From: a virus
Reading direction: 5' to 3' (one strand)
Virus record (IMG/VR): IMGVR_UViG_3300050821_006251
Location: 1-39,122 of that record
DNA length: 39,122 nucleotides
Within the stretch, counting starts at the first letter, position 1, and the number at the start of each line of letters is the position of its first letter. The notes beneath the pieces were generated by a model, which saw nothing but the letters and a program-made list of their open reading frames with translations, made no database searches and had not been told where the DNA came from. The position numbers were made by a program, and so were the translations under genes. Shown piece after piece: positions 23,813-33,645 of the stretch.

Positions 23813-25372
23813 ATGTCAAAATTCCTACTCATATTCGCTCTTGTTATTCCATGCTTTGCCGTTTCTCCCGATTGTTCGACCACCATCCAGTTCACCAATG
23901 ACCCCACAATTCAACCGAACGGCTCGACGATCATAGCGCTTAATGGAGCCCCGGCCCCGCCCATCAACAACAATCTTGGCGGTTCTTCGTGTCAGGCTTG
24001 GACCTTTCTTTATGCGTTTTCTGGCGTCACTTCGTCATCGGTCGAAATCGATGCCGCTAGCGCTCTGAGTGGCCCCTATACGCTTTGGCCCGGTGCTGTC
24101 AATTATGGGTCCAACCCTTATCAGCAAAACATCAATGCTTATGCCAATCTGACCGGCACCTTTAATTATCTGCGGTTTGCGGTCAAGTATGTGACGGGCA
24201 CGGGCACGATCACAATCCAAGCGTTCGGCTGGATCAATTCCGCAAACGTGGGGAGCATCCTCAATTATCCAGCCCGCGGCGGGGGCGGTGGGAGTGCCAC
24301 ATGGGGCCTAATAACTGGGCCTATTTCCGCCCAAACCGATCTTCAGACTTTGTTGGCCACTAAGCAAAACAATCTCAGCCTAACGACTACTGGGCCATGC
24401 GTGGCATCCACTTTGGTAGGTGCGGTCCTGAATATTCCGGTTTGCACGGCAGGAACCGGCACCGTCACCAGCCTAACGTTTTCGCCGCCTTTGACGGGCG
24501 GGACCATCACAACTAGCGGAGTTGTAGGGATGCCGGCGGCCACAAGTTCCCAGAATGGCTACCTGGCCAGCGCTGATTGGACGACGTTTAACTCGAAACA
24601 AGCTGCCCTAACACTTCCCGGCAGCGTGACGTCGGGTGACATCGCGTTGTTTGGGGGCACCCCACTAACATTAACGGATTCTCTGAAGTCATTTTTGGGT
24701 ACCGGGGCAAATGCTACCCTGACTACCGGCGCGCGCACTACTGGCCATGCCCTGCAATGGGATGCTAGCAGCAATGTCGTGGATGCCGGATTCACAGCCC
24801 AGCCAGCCGGGAATTACTTGACAGCGCTCACTGGCGATGCTGTCGCCAGCGGTCCAGGTTCATCGGCGCTCACTCTGGCTAGCGTCAACAGTAATGTCGG
24901 GACGTTCGGAGATTCCACGCATTGCGCCTCCTTCACTGTTGGGTTAAAGGGCTTGATAACGGCGGCTAGTCAATCGACCTCATGCCCGGGCGGCGGTGGA
25001 GGATTTTCACCCTCGCCAGCAGCGAGCGATAACACAATTTTATTTGGCCTGGCCAGCGGATACGGATTCGGGACGACTGGAGGAAGCGGAGCGCTCTGTA
25101 TTGGGACGGCTTGCTCTGGCGGAGTGGATGGAACGATTGACATTGTGACTGCTGTTGTCCCGCGTTTGGCGGCAGCCAATACCTTCACGGGTGGCAATAG
25201 CTTTGCGGCTTCGCCATTTGTTAAGCCTGTCACTGTGGGATCGACCGCACCTCCATGCGCCGTAACTGGCGATGAAGGTAATGCTTGGCTGGACACGACC
25301 TCCGCCACCGCCAACCATTTCAAGATCTGCGCCGAAGTTTCCAGCACCATCGGCTTCCAGACTATTTTCTAA
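23813..25372 (+). CDS. Exported tail fibre with repeat shaft (519 aa)
   Basis: A signal peptide (MSKFLLIFALVIPCFA) is followed by a domain of about 130 residues that is strongly similar to the start of the next gene (QFTNDPTIQPNGSTI, APAPPINNNLGGSSCQAW, YGSNPYQQN, FGWINSANVGSILNYP). Downstream are common phage fibre repeats: NGYLASADWTTFNSKQAA, LTGDAVASGPGS, ASVNSNVGTFGDSTHCASFT. It likely forms a trimeric fibre. GAAAGAA precedes the ATG. The N-terminal domain shared with the neighbour suggests both attach to the same tail site. Confidence 0.82.
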   Translation: MSKFLLIFALVIPCFAVSPDCSTTIQFTNDPTIQPNGSTIIALNGAPAPPINNNLGGSSCQAWTFLYAFSGVTSSSVEIDAASALSGPYTLWPGAVNYGSNPYQQNINAYANLTGTFNYLRFAVKYVTGTGTITIQAFGWINSANVGSILNYPARGGGGGSATWGLITGPISAQTDLQTLLATKQNNLSLTTTGPCVASTLVGAVLNIPVCTAGTGTVTSLTFSPPLTGGTITTSGVVGMPAATSSQNGYLASADWTTFNSKQAALTLPGSVTSGDIALFGGTPLTLTDSLKSFLGTGANATLTTGARTTGHALQWDASSNVVDAGFTAQPAGNYLTALTGDAVASGPGSSALTLASVNSNVGTFGDSTHCASFTVGLKGLITAASQSTSCPGGGGGFSPSPAASDNTILFGLASGYGFGTTGGSGALCIGTACSGGVDGTIDIVTAVVPRLAAANTFTGGNSFAASPFVKPVTVGSTAPPCAVTGDEGNAWLDTTSATANHFKICAEVSSTIGFQTIF

Positions 25373-25382
25373 CGACCACGAC

Positions 25383-28300
25383 ATGACAAAACTCGTTGTA
25401 GTTTTTGCCCTTGCTCTACCCCTTTGCGCCGTAACACCCGACTGTACCGCCAGCTTGCAATTTACGAACGATCCCGCAGTGCAACCGAACGGCACAACCA
25501 TTCTGCCCTTGAGTGGCGCTCCCGCTCCTCCAATCAATAACAATCTCGGGGGTTCGGCTTGCCAAGCATGGACGCTGCTTTACAGTTTTGTCGGCATTAC
25601 TGCATCGTCGCTCGAAGTGGATACATCCGCAACACAAAGCGGCCCCTATGTCATTTGGTCGGGAACAGTTAACTACGGCTCCAACCCGTATCAGACGAAT
25701 ACCAATGGCTACGTCAATCTGACGGGAACTTACAACTACCTAAGGATGTCCGCTAACTTCATTTCGGGCGTTGGGACGATTACCATTCAGGCATTTGGGT
25801 GGATCAATCCCGCCAATGTGGGGAGCATTCTTAACTATCCGATCAACGCGGGCGGGGGCGGCATTTCATCGGTAGGGGCAAATTTTCCGCTTTCTTCGAC
25901 CGGGGGCTTCGCTCCCAATATCAATCTCGGCTATGTTCCAACTCCCGTAGCCGATCCCGGCCTCATCGGCCAGCGCAGCACCGAAGTGGGCGGCCGGCCA
26001 ACCTTCGTTTTCCTTGGCGATTCATACACCCAGGGCACCGGTTGCAGCACGTTCGCGCAGTGTTATGTGCCGATCTTTAACGCTGCCGTAATCAATAAGT
26101 TCGGTGCGCGCTCCGCCAACGGTATGGTCATGGCCAATGCTGGCACCGGGGCAAGTGTGCCGTCCCAGGAAGGCAACATCACCTTTTCGGGTAGTGGCTG
26201 GGCGCCCAGCACATTGATCGGCCCCGGTGGCACGCGCCCCGATTCAGCCCAGATGTATTCAGCAATGGATGGGGGCGCGGGCAGCACCGCAACCTATACC
26301 TGTACCACGGCGGCAAGTTTCAATATTTGGTTTGCCACCTACACCGATACGGCGGCAGGATGGACCGCCAGCATCGACAGTGGAAGTCCGGTTACCTATG
26401 GCGCAACCACAACAAGCGCGGTGACGTGGGCGAAGCAAAATATCTCGGCTGGCTCAGCGGGTACCCATACAATTCATTTGGCCGGCCCAAGTTCCGGCCT
26501 CTTCCATTTATTTGCGCCCGAATGCCTCAACGGAAATGTCCCCGGCGTCATTGTGGAAAATCTCGGCGTGGCTGGGTCGATTTCCTCTAGCATCGGGACT
26601 AACCCGGCGACCCAGTTAGGCTTCTACCCGCTCTTGCCGGGTGCGAGCACAAAGCAAATCCAGACAATCATTATGATCGGGACAAATGATTCGTTCTTCG
26701 GTGTTCCGGTCTCCACCTACCAGTCGAATCTGGACAACACAATAGCCTATGTTTCGCAATTCGGCCCCGTGTTGCTTGTTTCTCAGCCGCTCGTTTCTCG
26801 ATCAGATTTGACGGCTTACAATGCCGCTGAATTCGCCGCGGCCCAGACCATCAGCGCCACGAATCCGCCTTATCTTTCCATCGCTGATGCATGGGGCTCC
26901 ATCGCCAACGAGACTAGCCTTGGGCTATTGAACGGCGACAACGTGCACCCCAGCAACATCGGGCATGGCCTCATCACCGATCAGATTTACACCCGCATCA
27001 TCAGCACGTTCCTAGGCGTCTCTCTCGGGGGAATACCGCTCAATGCGGTGGCGAATCCGACCGCCCCAACCGACTTTCAGATGGGGGCCAATACGCTTTT
27101 TTTTGATTACGGAGTGGATTCATCGACCGTCGCCAACATGTTCAAGATTGAGGATTCCACTAACGACGCGCGTCTTGGGTGGATGGTGGCGTTCGCATCC
27201 GCTCCGAATTCTACTCTTGATCCTTTTCGTGTGCTGGCGAATGGCCAGAACGCCTTGCAGGTGATGCATACCTCGGAAGTAGGGATCAATCTCGGGACGG
27301 GCGGGATTCCAACTGCTGAACTGGACGTGAAGAACAACAGCTCTACGGAATCCACCATCCAGGGTGTGCAGTCCGGTATTTCGCGCACGCTGAATGTCGC
27401 GCGCAATGTGGCGAGCGCGACGTTCCCTGTCGCGCAACTCAGCCAACAGAATGCCAGCGGCGGAGCGGCTCCGGTCCTAGAGATTCAACAAGCCAATTCC
27501 AGTGTGCCGGGGATCTGCGTCAACACCGATGGGAATCTGGTTTTCAATTGCAATGTGCTTTTTAACGGAGATGGTACCGAAATAGCAGCGATAAACTCCA
27601 CATCGAGCGCGGCCAATTTAGTGCAGACCGGCTCCGGCCGGGTTGTGAATGCAAACCGCAATCATTCTGGTGCGATTGTGCCGGTGGTGCAGATAGGCCA
27701 GCAAAACACAACGGGCGGCTCGATTGCGGGCTTACTTGTTGAACAGGCTGATCCGACCGGTAAAGCAATCGGGGTAAATCCAGATGGCAATCTGACGGGG
27801 GTCTATAACTTTTCTGTTTTCGGAACGGGTGAGACCACGATCAGCACATTGAGCTCCAGCACCACCACTGCACTCAATATAGTGCAGGCTGGCAATGCTC
27901 GCGTTGGCAACATCAATCGCAATGTGGTGAGCGCGACAGTGCCCGTGGTGCAGATAGGGCAGCAAAATGCTTCGGGCGGTGCGCAGGCGGCACTTGAGGT
28001 TCAGCAGGCAAACGCCACGGCGCCGGCCTTGTGTGTCAACACTGATGGTAATTTAACGCCCACTTGTAATGCCAGCATTCTTGGGACCGGCGACATTGTG
28101 ATGAATGGCGGGGCGCTGAATACGTTCCACTCGTCAGGCTTCAGCGGCGTGATCGATCTGGTGGGCGGCACATTCACCGTTAGCACAGTTCAGATACAGG
28201 CCCTCGCGATTCCGCCAGCTACGGCAGGCTCTACGGTGCTAACGTCTCGCGTCAGCACGTCTACTTCTTGCACGACATGCGGCGAAATCGGGATCGGCAC

Positions 28301-28388
28301 GGTGATACCGGGCACAAGTTTTGTGATCACCAGCTCCAACGCGTCGGATACCAGTCGGATTTACTGGAGAATCGAAACCATCAAATGA
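25383..28388 (+). CDS. Exported tail fibre with SGNH/GDSL esterase domain (1001 aa)
   Basis: The ATG at 25383 gives a signal peptide (MTKLVVVFALALPLCA) and the duplicated N-terminal domain. An SGNH hydrolase domain follows: block I FLGDSYTQGTG with nucleophile S214, IGTNDS at 432-437 (block III) and the D519/H522 pair in GDNVHPSN (block V). Such domains deacylate surface polysaccharides. The C-terminal third has three repeats of about 85 residues (RNV-SATVPVVQIGQQNASGG, then CVNTDGNL). The stop overlaps the next ATG as ATGA. A receptor-modifying fibre is likely. Confidence 0.86.
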   Translation: MTKLVVVFALALPLCAVTPDCTASLQFTNDPAVQPNGTTILPLSGAPAPPINNNLGGSACQAWTLLYSFVGITASSLEVDTSATQSGPYVIWSGTVNYGSNPYQTNTNGYVNLTGTYNYLRMSANFISGVGTITIQAFGWINPANVGSILNYPINAGGGGISSVGANFPLSSTGGFAPNINLGYVPTPVADPGLIGQRSTEVGGRPTFVFLGDSYTQGTGCSTFAQCYVPIFNAAVINKFGARSANGMVMANAGTGASVPSQEGNITFSGSGWAPSTLIGPGGTRPDSAQMYSAMDGGAGSTATYTCTTAASFNIWFATYTDTAAGWTASIDSGSPVTYGATTTSAVTWAKQNISAGSAGTHTIHLAGPSSGLFHLFAPECLNGNVPGVIVENLGVAGSISSSIGTNPATQLGFYPLLPGASTKQIQTIIMIGTNDSFFGVPVSTYQSNLDNTIAYVSQFGPVLLVSQPLVSRSDLTAYNAAEFAAAQTISATNPPYLSIADAWGSIANETSLGLLNGDNVHPSNIGHGLITDQIYTRIISTFLGVSLGGIPLNAVANPTAPTDFQMGANTLFFDYGVDSSTVANMFKIEDSTNDARLGWMVAFASAPNSTLDPFRVLANGQNALQVMHTSEVGINLGTGGIPTAELDVKNNSSTESTIQGVQSGISRTLNVARNVASATFPVAQLSQQNASGGAAPVLEIQQANSSVPGICVNTDGNLVFNCNVLFNGDGTEIAAINSTSSAANLVQTGSGRVVNANRNHSGAIVPVVQIGQQNTTGGSIAGLLVEQADPTGKAIGVNPDGNLTGVYNFSVFGTGETTISTLSSSTTTALNIVQAGNARVGNINRNVVSATVPVVQIGQQNASGGAQAALEVQQANATAPALCVNTDGNLTPTCNASILGTGDIVMNGGALNTFHSSGFSGVIDLVGGTFTVSTVQIQALAIPPATAGSTVLTSRVSTSTSCTTCGEIGIGTVIPGTSFVITSSNASDTSRIYWRIETIK
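27340..28110 (+). repeat. Three tandem repeats (about 85 aa each) in the SGNH fibre
   Basis: Within the fibre gene the motif VVxIGQQNxSGGxxxxLxVQQAN ... GxxVNxDGNL recurs three times with spacings of roughly 260 bases, starting near 27340, 27600 and 27862. Copies 1 and 3 share CVNTDGNL and RNVxSATxPV; copy 2 is more divergent (RNHSGAIVPV, GVNPDGNL). They probably build a repetitive shaft. Boundaries are approximate. Confidence 0.65.
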
Positions 28389-29581
28389 AACTTGCACTTT
28401 TGTCTATCTTTCTCGCGCTGCCATTGGTGGCGCAGAATCCGTCTGCATCTTGCCCTACGGCAACAACAGCCCAGAAAGGATGCGTTAAGCCTGACGGGAC
28501 GACTATTACTATCAGCGGTGATACCATCAGCGCCGTTGGTGGAGGGGGCGTGACGGCGTTCACCGGAGATGGAGCCCTTATCACCAATAGCAGTTCGGGC
28601 GGCTCCGTCACGACGACACTCGGCACCGCCATCGCCCACGGAGTCTGGGGCAATAACACGGCCAGCACGGCGGCACCGAGCTACGTGAGGCTAGCTTGCG
28701 CGGATCTTAGCAACGCTGCGGCGTCATGCGCTACAGACGCCACAAACGCTTCCAATATTTCCAGTGGGACTTTGAGCACCGGCCAATTGCCCACCAGTGT
28801 TGTGTTGAATAGCTATAGCTCCGTGTCCACATCGAGCGGAGCCTTCACTTGCAATTTCGCCACGAACCTGAACTGTCTGGTAACGCTCACTAGCGCCTCT
28901 ATCTTAGTGCCAACATTCACTAATTTACCAACAAATCAGTTCGTAAAAGTAATTTGGAATGATTTACCCAATTATTCGCAGTTCCAGGTCAATTGGCCTG
29001 CAAACGTTTTTTGTACGGGACCTTGGCCGTTAAGTACAGACACATGGGCGGCCTGTGGCAATATAAATGGAGCTTTTACTCCTGGAGGAGTGACAACGTC
29101 AACGATGTGGAGTACTGGCACTAACCTATACCTACAGAGGGATTACGGGACATTTCAGACACTGACGGCTAGCCATGTAAACGCTATTCTCACCGAAATC
29201 GGTGGCTCAAATGCCCAAAGCTATCTGTATATGTACGGCGGGTCTATTATCCGGTCAAACAATGCTGGAGGAACCAACACAACCCCCACAATTACCGGTG
29301 CTGATGGAACCCATTGCGGATCAGGAGCCGCGTTCGTATCGAGTAGTTTTCCAAGCACGGTAAGAATGGAGATAGTAATGGGTAGCACGATTCCGACGAC
29401 TGCTTGCCCGGTAACTTTTGGGACAAATGCCCAAATGTCGAGCTTGGGTGGAATGTGCATCGCTGCTGACAACACTACTTTTCAACCATTACAATGTACC
29501 GCCACTCAGACTGGGCTCGCTATCACCGCGCAAGCGGACATGCACGGCGATTCGGTCAGCGTCATTTCTATAAGCAGATAG
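28385..29581 (+). CDS. Exported tail fibre-like protein (398 aa)
   Basis: The ATG at 28385 overlaps the previous stop as ATGA and opens a clean signal peptide (MKLALLSIFLALPLVAQ). The first half carries common fibre repeats: AHGVWGNNTASTAAPSYV, ACADLSNAAASCATDATN and ASNISSGTLSTGQLPTSVV. The second half (about 150-398) is a beta-rich domain with paired Cys and no known family. A signal peptide ending in AQ is typical of Acidobacteriota secreted proteins, which supports the host guess. Confidence 0.75.
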   Translation: MKLALLSIFLALPLVAQNPSASCPTATTAQKGCVKPDGTTITISGDTISAVGGGGVTAFTGDGALITNSSSGGSVTTTLGTAIAHGVWGNNTASTAAPSYVRLACADLSNAAASCATDATNASNISSGTLSTGQLPTSVVLNSYSSVSTSSGAFTCNFATNLNCLVTLTSASILVPTFTNLPTNQFVKVIWNDLPNYSQFQVNWPANVFCTGPWPLSTDTWAACGNINGAFTPGGVTTSTMWSTGTNLYLQRDYGTFQTLTASHVNAILTEIGGSNAQSYLYMYGGSIIRSNNAGGTNTTPTITGADGTHCGSGAAFVSSSFPSTVRMEIVMGSTIPTTACPVTFGTNAQMSSLGGMCIAADNTTFQPLQCTATQTGLAITAQADMHGDSVSVISISR

Positions 29582-29585
29582 GCTA

Positions 29586-32500
29586 ATGAAATTCATTCTT
29601 CTATTTGCATTCGCAATTCCTAATTTATTAGGAAACGTCTGTACACCGCTCGCGGCCCCGGCGACGGGCCAATTTCCAGCCATTGTGAACGGCATTGATA
29701 ATCTCAGTTACAATAGCGTCCGCATCCTTTGGACAGCCGATGTGAGCGGCGGAACCCCCGGCACCGCGCAACGAATTCAGTACTCGACCAATGCGGAGTG
29801 GGCAATCAGTCCGGGGGTCTATCAGCATACCGCAGCGATCTGGAATAGCGATCCGAGTAACTCCAAAGGCACATTGACAAACGCGCAAGTTTTCAATGGC
29901 GGGAACGTCACTGCACTGGTGGGCTCTACTGGTTACCATGCGACCGGGCAGACCTATGAGGGCATCTATCCAAGCGGCGCATGGTGCCCAGCGGTTGACA
30001 TCACCTTCACGACTCTCGCGCAGCCAGCAACGCCCGTTCAGCCGACGCTGCCCGCTACGCTCGATACTACGCGACCTACGGTCACAGGGACGGACTATGC
30101 CTATGGATCGGCGTGTGGCGCGAGCGGCACCGCCACCGTTCGATGGAATGATTGTCTAAGCAAAGTAAACCCGGATTTGGGGGATGGGATTGCAGCACCG
30201 GGCGGAGTTTACCAGTTCACCGGTGCTCTGAACTTTCCGAATCGGCCTAGCGCCGTATCGGTCACTTGTGCCACTGGAACTAATCTTTGCACGCAGTCAG
30301 GGACACCACCAACTTCAGGACAACAAGCGATCTTCTACGAACCGCCAAGTCCGGTTAACCCTGGCGTCCCTTACAAGATCATCAACGTCAGTACGAGCGC
30401 GGGACCGGGCTCTACGGGGCCTTTTGTGACCAGCGGGGCGCTCAGCAGCCTGCGCAATGACTTCACCGGTTACGTGGGCTTTTCCTTCACCCCGGCTACC
30501 AATTTCACAATCAATCAGTTGGGTCGATGGGTGGTTTCCGGCAATAGCCAGACCCACATCCTGAAATTGACAGATGCCGCGACCGGCACCGATCTCCCTG
30601 GTGGAAGCGTCACAGTCAATACATCTGGAGCTACAACTGGCGCTTACCTATACGGCACGCTCGGCACTCCCGTCACCCTGCATAGCGGGCATCAGTACTA
30701 CATGACCAGTCAAGAGACGAACGGTGGGGATCAGTTTTACGATCTGGGCACCGTCACCCCTACTGCTGGCACGGCGACACTGAACAGCGGCGCATTCAAT
30801 AACGGCTCCTGGGGCACGCTCGGAACGAGTAATCAAAGCTACGGCCCGGTCAATTTCAACGTGAGCGCGCTCGGCACCATCACCACGTTCAATATCTCCT
30901 ACGATGGCTCGACCGTCATAACCTTCCTGAACATTGGTGGCGACAGCGGTGGCACTGCTGGATCGCCGATCTACTATCTGACTTATCCACTCAGCTCAAG
31001 CAAGGTTCTGATTCACTCGACCGCCGCTTCTAATTTGCTGCCTCCTGACGGCGTGCGTGTTGGGCCGGATACCATCGCGCAGTATCGCCCCAATATGATC
31101 GAGTTTGAGGATATGGACCCAACCATCGGGCTGTTCAATTGGGGGCCGATTGCGGGCGGCTATTATTTTCAGGACGTTGTAGTTTCTTTTGACCCGTCTG
31201 TGGGGACGGCGTCTTCACCAAACGGATTGGACCCCATCGGCTATCGGTCGCCCCTCACTATTGGTAGCAGCGCCACCAACCACAACATCATCTTCAACCA
31301 ATCGTATTTTGATTTTGCTCCAGTTGGCGGTCCAAGTAGGAGCTATTTGATCGGCGTCGCGGGCTTGCAGGAAGGGTTCACTAATTCAACCCTGGCGGGC
31401 CTCAATTGGTGGCAACCGTTCTTAACGAACACGACGGGGGCCTCCTTCACCTCCTCGTCAGTGACCATCAATCCGTTTACTCTTTATTGGGTAGGTTCTG
31501 ATGGCACTTCTGCGACGAAACAAAGCTGCACCTCGACCACTGGAACCGTTACGATCACAAGCGGCGGAGGAATCACTACCGGACCTAACGCAAGGAGCAT
31601 GGTCTTGAGTGTCAAGCCCGATTGCACAATGGCGTTGATTGTCCAGACCGGCATGACCGTCACGACGTCGGCCAACATCAGCGTCACGACGACTGCCGCA
31701 CCATTCTATCCACAGACCTACACCTACACGGGGCCAAGCGGCGGCACAGCCACGGGGCAACTCTACCTCGATATTGGGGATGGAGAACTAACTGCGGGCA
31801 GCCTGACCGCGTTCAACATGCATTCGCCTATCGGCGAGACGCAAGATGCAGGCGAGGCTGGGGGCGGATTCTACGCCACGTCGAATGTCCGAACCACTTT
31901 CAAGTGGGATAACAACTATATCAGCGGCGCCAATATCGTTGGCTTCTTTCTGAGCGACGACATCACCGACGAAACCACGCCCTGCGGGATCGTGAGTCCT
32001 TGTCCTCTTGCCTTCAACCCCGGTGATCTCACTGAGAGCCGCTCCACCATCACTGTCAATCCATGCTTTAACCCTGATGCGACTTGCTGGAACGGTGGCA
32101 ACTATTTTGGGCGCAATTTTTCAGAGACCAAGCAGGGCGCAAGGGTGCTACAGGATGGCAATCAATATGGACCGTTCTTTCCCATGCTCGGCCAAGGACA
32201 ATGCACCCTTCATGAAACCTATGTGGGTATGGACAACAATGGAGGGCCGAACTACGGCGTTTACACCGGGTTTCCGTTCTACGGCGATTCTTCCAATTGG
32301 ACATTCACCAACAACACCTGTAGTCAGACGGGCACCGGCATCGCGACAAACATTACGACGAACTGGGGCGGTGGCCGAGTAAATCAAAACCTCAAGATTC
32401 AGAACAACCTGTTTCTCAATATCAACGGCTACGCGCAAGCCTCTACTCTTCAGCCCTACAACATTTTCGCGAGAGTCTTCAAAGATCCGTCCAGTTCAGA

Positions 32501-33350
32501 TTGCGCCAACGGATACACGGCCTCTCTTGGAAGCGGTGGGCAGAATTACATCTTTGACCACAACACGATCAGCGGGAGCGGCGGCTGTCTTCCGTTGTTC
32601 TATGACGTAACCGGCTCACTGCCTTCGACGGTCACCATCACGAACAACATTCTGAATTTGGTGAATGATCCGGGGGCGTTCTCCAGTTATACCTTGGAGG
32701 GTAGCTTCTATCACGGCTACAACAACGGCGATTTTTGCTTGGCGACGGCTGGAAAGAATTTCTTGGCCTGTATCGGCTCTCTAACCTGGGCGGGGAACGT
32801 GATGCTTGCGACGTGGAGCAATAGCTTACCGGGTTCGCAAGTGGAGTTTGCATCGAGCGACATCACTGGGACCTTGGAGGGCTATTATACGGGCTTCCCA
32901 ACGAACTGGCCAGCCGCTAACACGTTGGCTTTGCGCCAAACGCAAACAGGATGGTCCTCAGTCGCAACGAACAATTTTCAATTGACATCGACATCGCCGT
33001 ACATTTCAGGCAACACTCACAGTGCAACGAGTCCAACCACGGACGGGCTGGATGCTGGCATGGACCAAAATCAGAGAGATGTTCACCAGGGCCGCGTTAG
33101 CAACGTTCGAGCTTACGGACTCGCCAGCACTTCGGCAACGATCGCGTGGTTTGCGCCAGATTCGTTTCCTTGCGGAGTGGATTGGAGCACCAACTCTTTC
33201 GCTACCTGGACGCGCGTGGCTGGATCAGCGGGATCGCCTGATGCGAGAGTGCAATCGATAGCGCTTAGTGGATTGCCAGCGCATGGAAGCATCACGGCGC
33301 GGGTGAACTGTCAGGTAGCCCAACCAACCTTGCAGATCAGCCTTCCTTGA
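29586..33350 (+). CDS. Large exported beta-helix protein (1254 aa), last fibre-type gene
   Basis: The protein begins with a signal peptide (MKFILLFAFAIPNLLG) and a fibronectin III-like domain (NLSYNSVRILWTADVSGG). A DUF4082-like beta sandwich lies at about residues 290-420 (FTPATNFTINQLGRWVVSG). Then comes a long right-handed beta-helix-like region with TNNxxxx/NNIxNxxN patterns (for example WTFTNNTCSQTGTG, KIQNNLFLNINGYAQ), and a second fibronectin-like end (NVRAYGLASTSATIAWF). This domain set is more like secreted surface proteins of Acidobacteriota than usual spikes, so host origin is possible. Its last 14 bases overlap the antisense gene at 33337-33594. Confidence 0.75.
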   Translation: MKFILLFAFAIPNLLGNVCTPLAAPATGQFPAIVNGIDNLSYNSVRILWTADVSGGTPGTAQRIQYSTNAEWAISPGVYQHTAAIWNSDPSNSKGTLTNAQVFNGGNVTALVGSTGYHATGQTYEGIYPSGAWCPAVDITFTTLAQPATPVQPTLPATLDTTRPTVTGTDYAYGSACGASGTATVRWNDCLSKVNPDLGDGIAAPGGVYQFTGALNFPNRPSAVSVTCATGTNLCTQSGTPPTSGQQAIFYEPPSPVNPGVPYKIINVSTSAGPGSTGPFVTSGALSSLRNDFTGYVGFSFTPATNFTINQLGRWVVSGNSQTHILKLTDAATGTDLPGGSVTVNTSGATTGAYLYGTLGTPVTLHSGHQYYMTSQETNGGDQFYDLGTVTPTAGTATLNSGAFNNGSWGTLGTSNQSYGPVNFNVSALGTITTFNISYDGSTVITFLNIGGDSGGTAGSPIYYLTYPLSSSKVLIHSTAASNLLPPDGVRVGPDTIAQYRPNMIEFEDMDPTIGLFNWGPIAGGYYFQDVVVSFDPSVGTASSPNGLDPIGYRSPLTIGSSATNHNIIFNQSYFDFAPVGGPSRSYLIGVAGLQEGFTNSTLAGLNWWQPFLTNTTGASFTSSSVTINPFTLYWVGSDGTSATKQSCTSTTGTVTITSGGGITTGPNARSMVLSVKPDCTMALIVQTGMTVTTSANISVTTTAAPFYPQTYTYTGPSGGTATGQLYLDIGDGELTAGSLTAFNMHSPIGETQDAGEAGGGFYATSNVRTTFKWDNNYISGANIVGFFLSDDITDETTPCGIVSPCPLAFNPGDLTESRSTITVNPCFNPDATCWNGGNYFGRNFSETKQGARVLQDGNQYGPFFPMLGQGQCTLHETYVGMDNNGGPNYGVYTGFPFYGDSSNWTFTNNTCSQTGTGIATNITTNWGGGRVNQNLKIQNNLFLNINGYAQASTLQPYNIFARVFKDPSSSDCANGYTASLGSGGQNYIFDHNTISGSGGCLPLFYDVTGSLPSTVTITNNILNLVNDPGAFSSYTLEGSFYHGYNNGDFCLATAGKNFLACIGSLTWAGNVMLATWSNSLPGSQVEFASSDITGTLEGYYTGFPTNWPAANTLALRQTQTGWSSVATNNFQLTSTSPYISGNTHSATSPTTDGLDAGMDQNQRDVHQGRVSNVRAYGLASTSATIAWFAPDSFPCGVDWSTNSFATWTRVAGSAGSPDARVQSIALSGLPAHGSITARVNCQVAQPTLQISLP

Positions 33351-33594
33351 TCCTAATAGGGGTCTCGGCTAATCTATCTAACTCGTCGGACTCCTGTCGC
33401 TCTTGTCGTTTGCTAAGAAAACGAACCACGCAAAATGATGGAAGCCAAATCATGCTGCCGTGAACTAAAGAGTCGAAATTATTCAGATGCCGTTCGGCGT
33501 TTCCTATCGGCCAATAGGTATTAATTCCTAGCAGATACAGTCCATATATCGGCATTAACAGCAGCAGAGCTTTTATAGTAAAATTGATCTTCAT
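33337..33594 (-). CDS. Small membrane protein with two hydrophobic segments (85 aa)
   Basis: The ATG at 33594 is preceded by AGAAGGGA on the minus strand. Two hydrophobic stretches (about 8-24 and 46-60) flank a short polar loop, and the tail is highly charged (KRQERQESDELDR). This is compatible with a holin or another small membrane protein, but no endolysin is seen nearby. It is the last gene of the minus-strand accessory operon and converges with the large beta-helix gene, overlapping it by 14 nt. Confidence 0.6.
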   Translation of the reverse strand: MKINFTIKALLLLMPIYGLYLLGINTYWPIGNAERHLNNFDSLVHGSMIWLPSFCVVRFLSKRQERQESDELDRLAETPIRIKEG

Positions 33595-33607
33595 CCCGTC
33601 CCTTCTC

Positions 33608-33645
33608 AAGCCCCAAAGCGTAATGCCTAGGGGCTTTTCTATTTT
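33608..33645 (+). terminator. Intrinsic terminator for the + strand fibre operon
   Basis: AAGCCCC (33608-33614) pairs with GGGGCTT (33630-33636) over a 15-nt loop, followed by TTCTATTTT on the + strand. It lies about 260 nt past the end of the last fibre gene, so the late transcript would run antisense through the 33337-33594 gene before stopping. On the minus strand no T-tract follows, so it should not stop the accessory operon. Confidence 0.7.
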
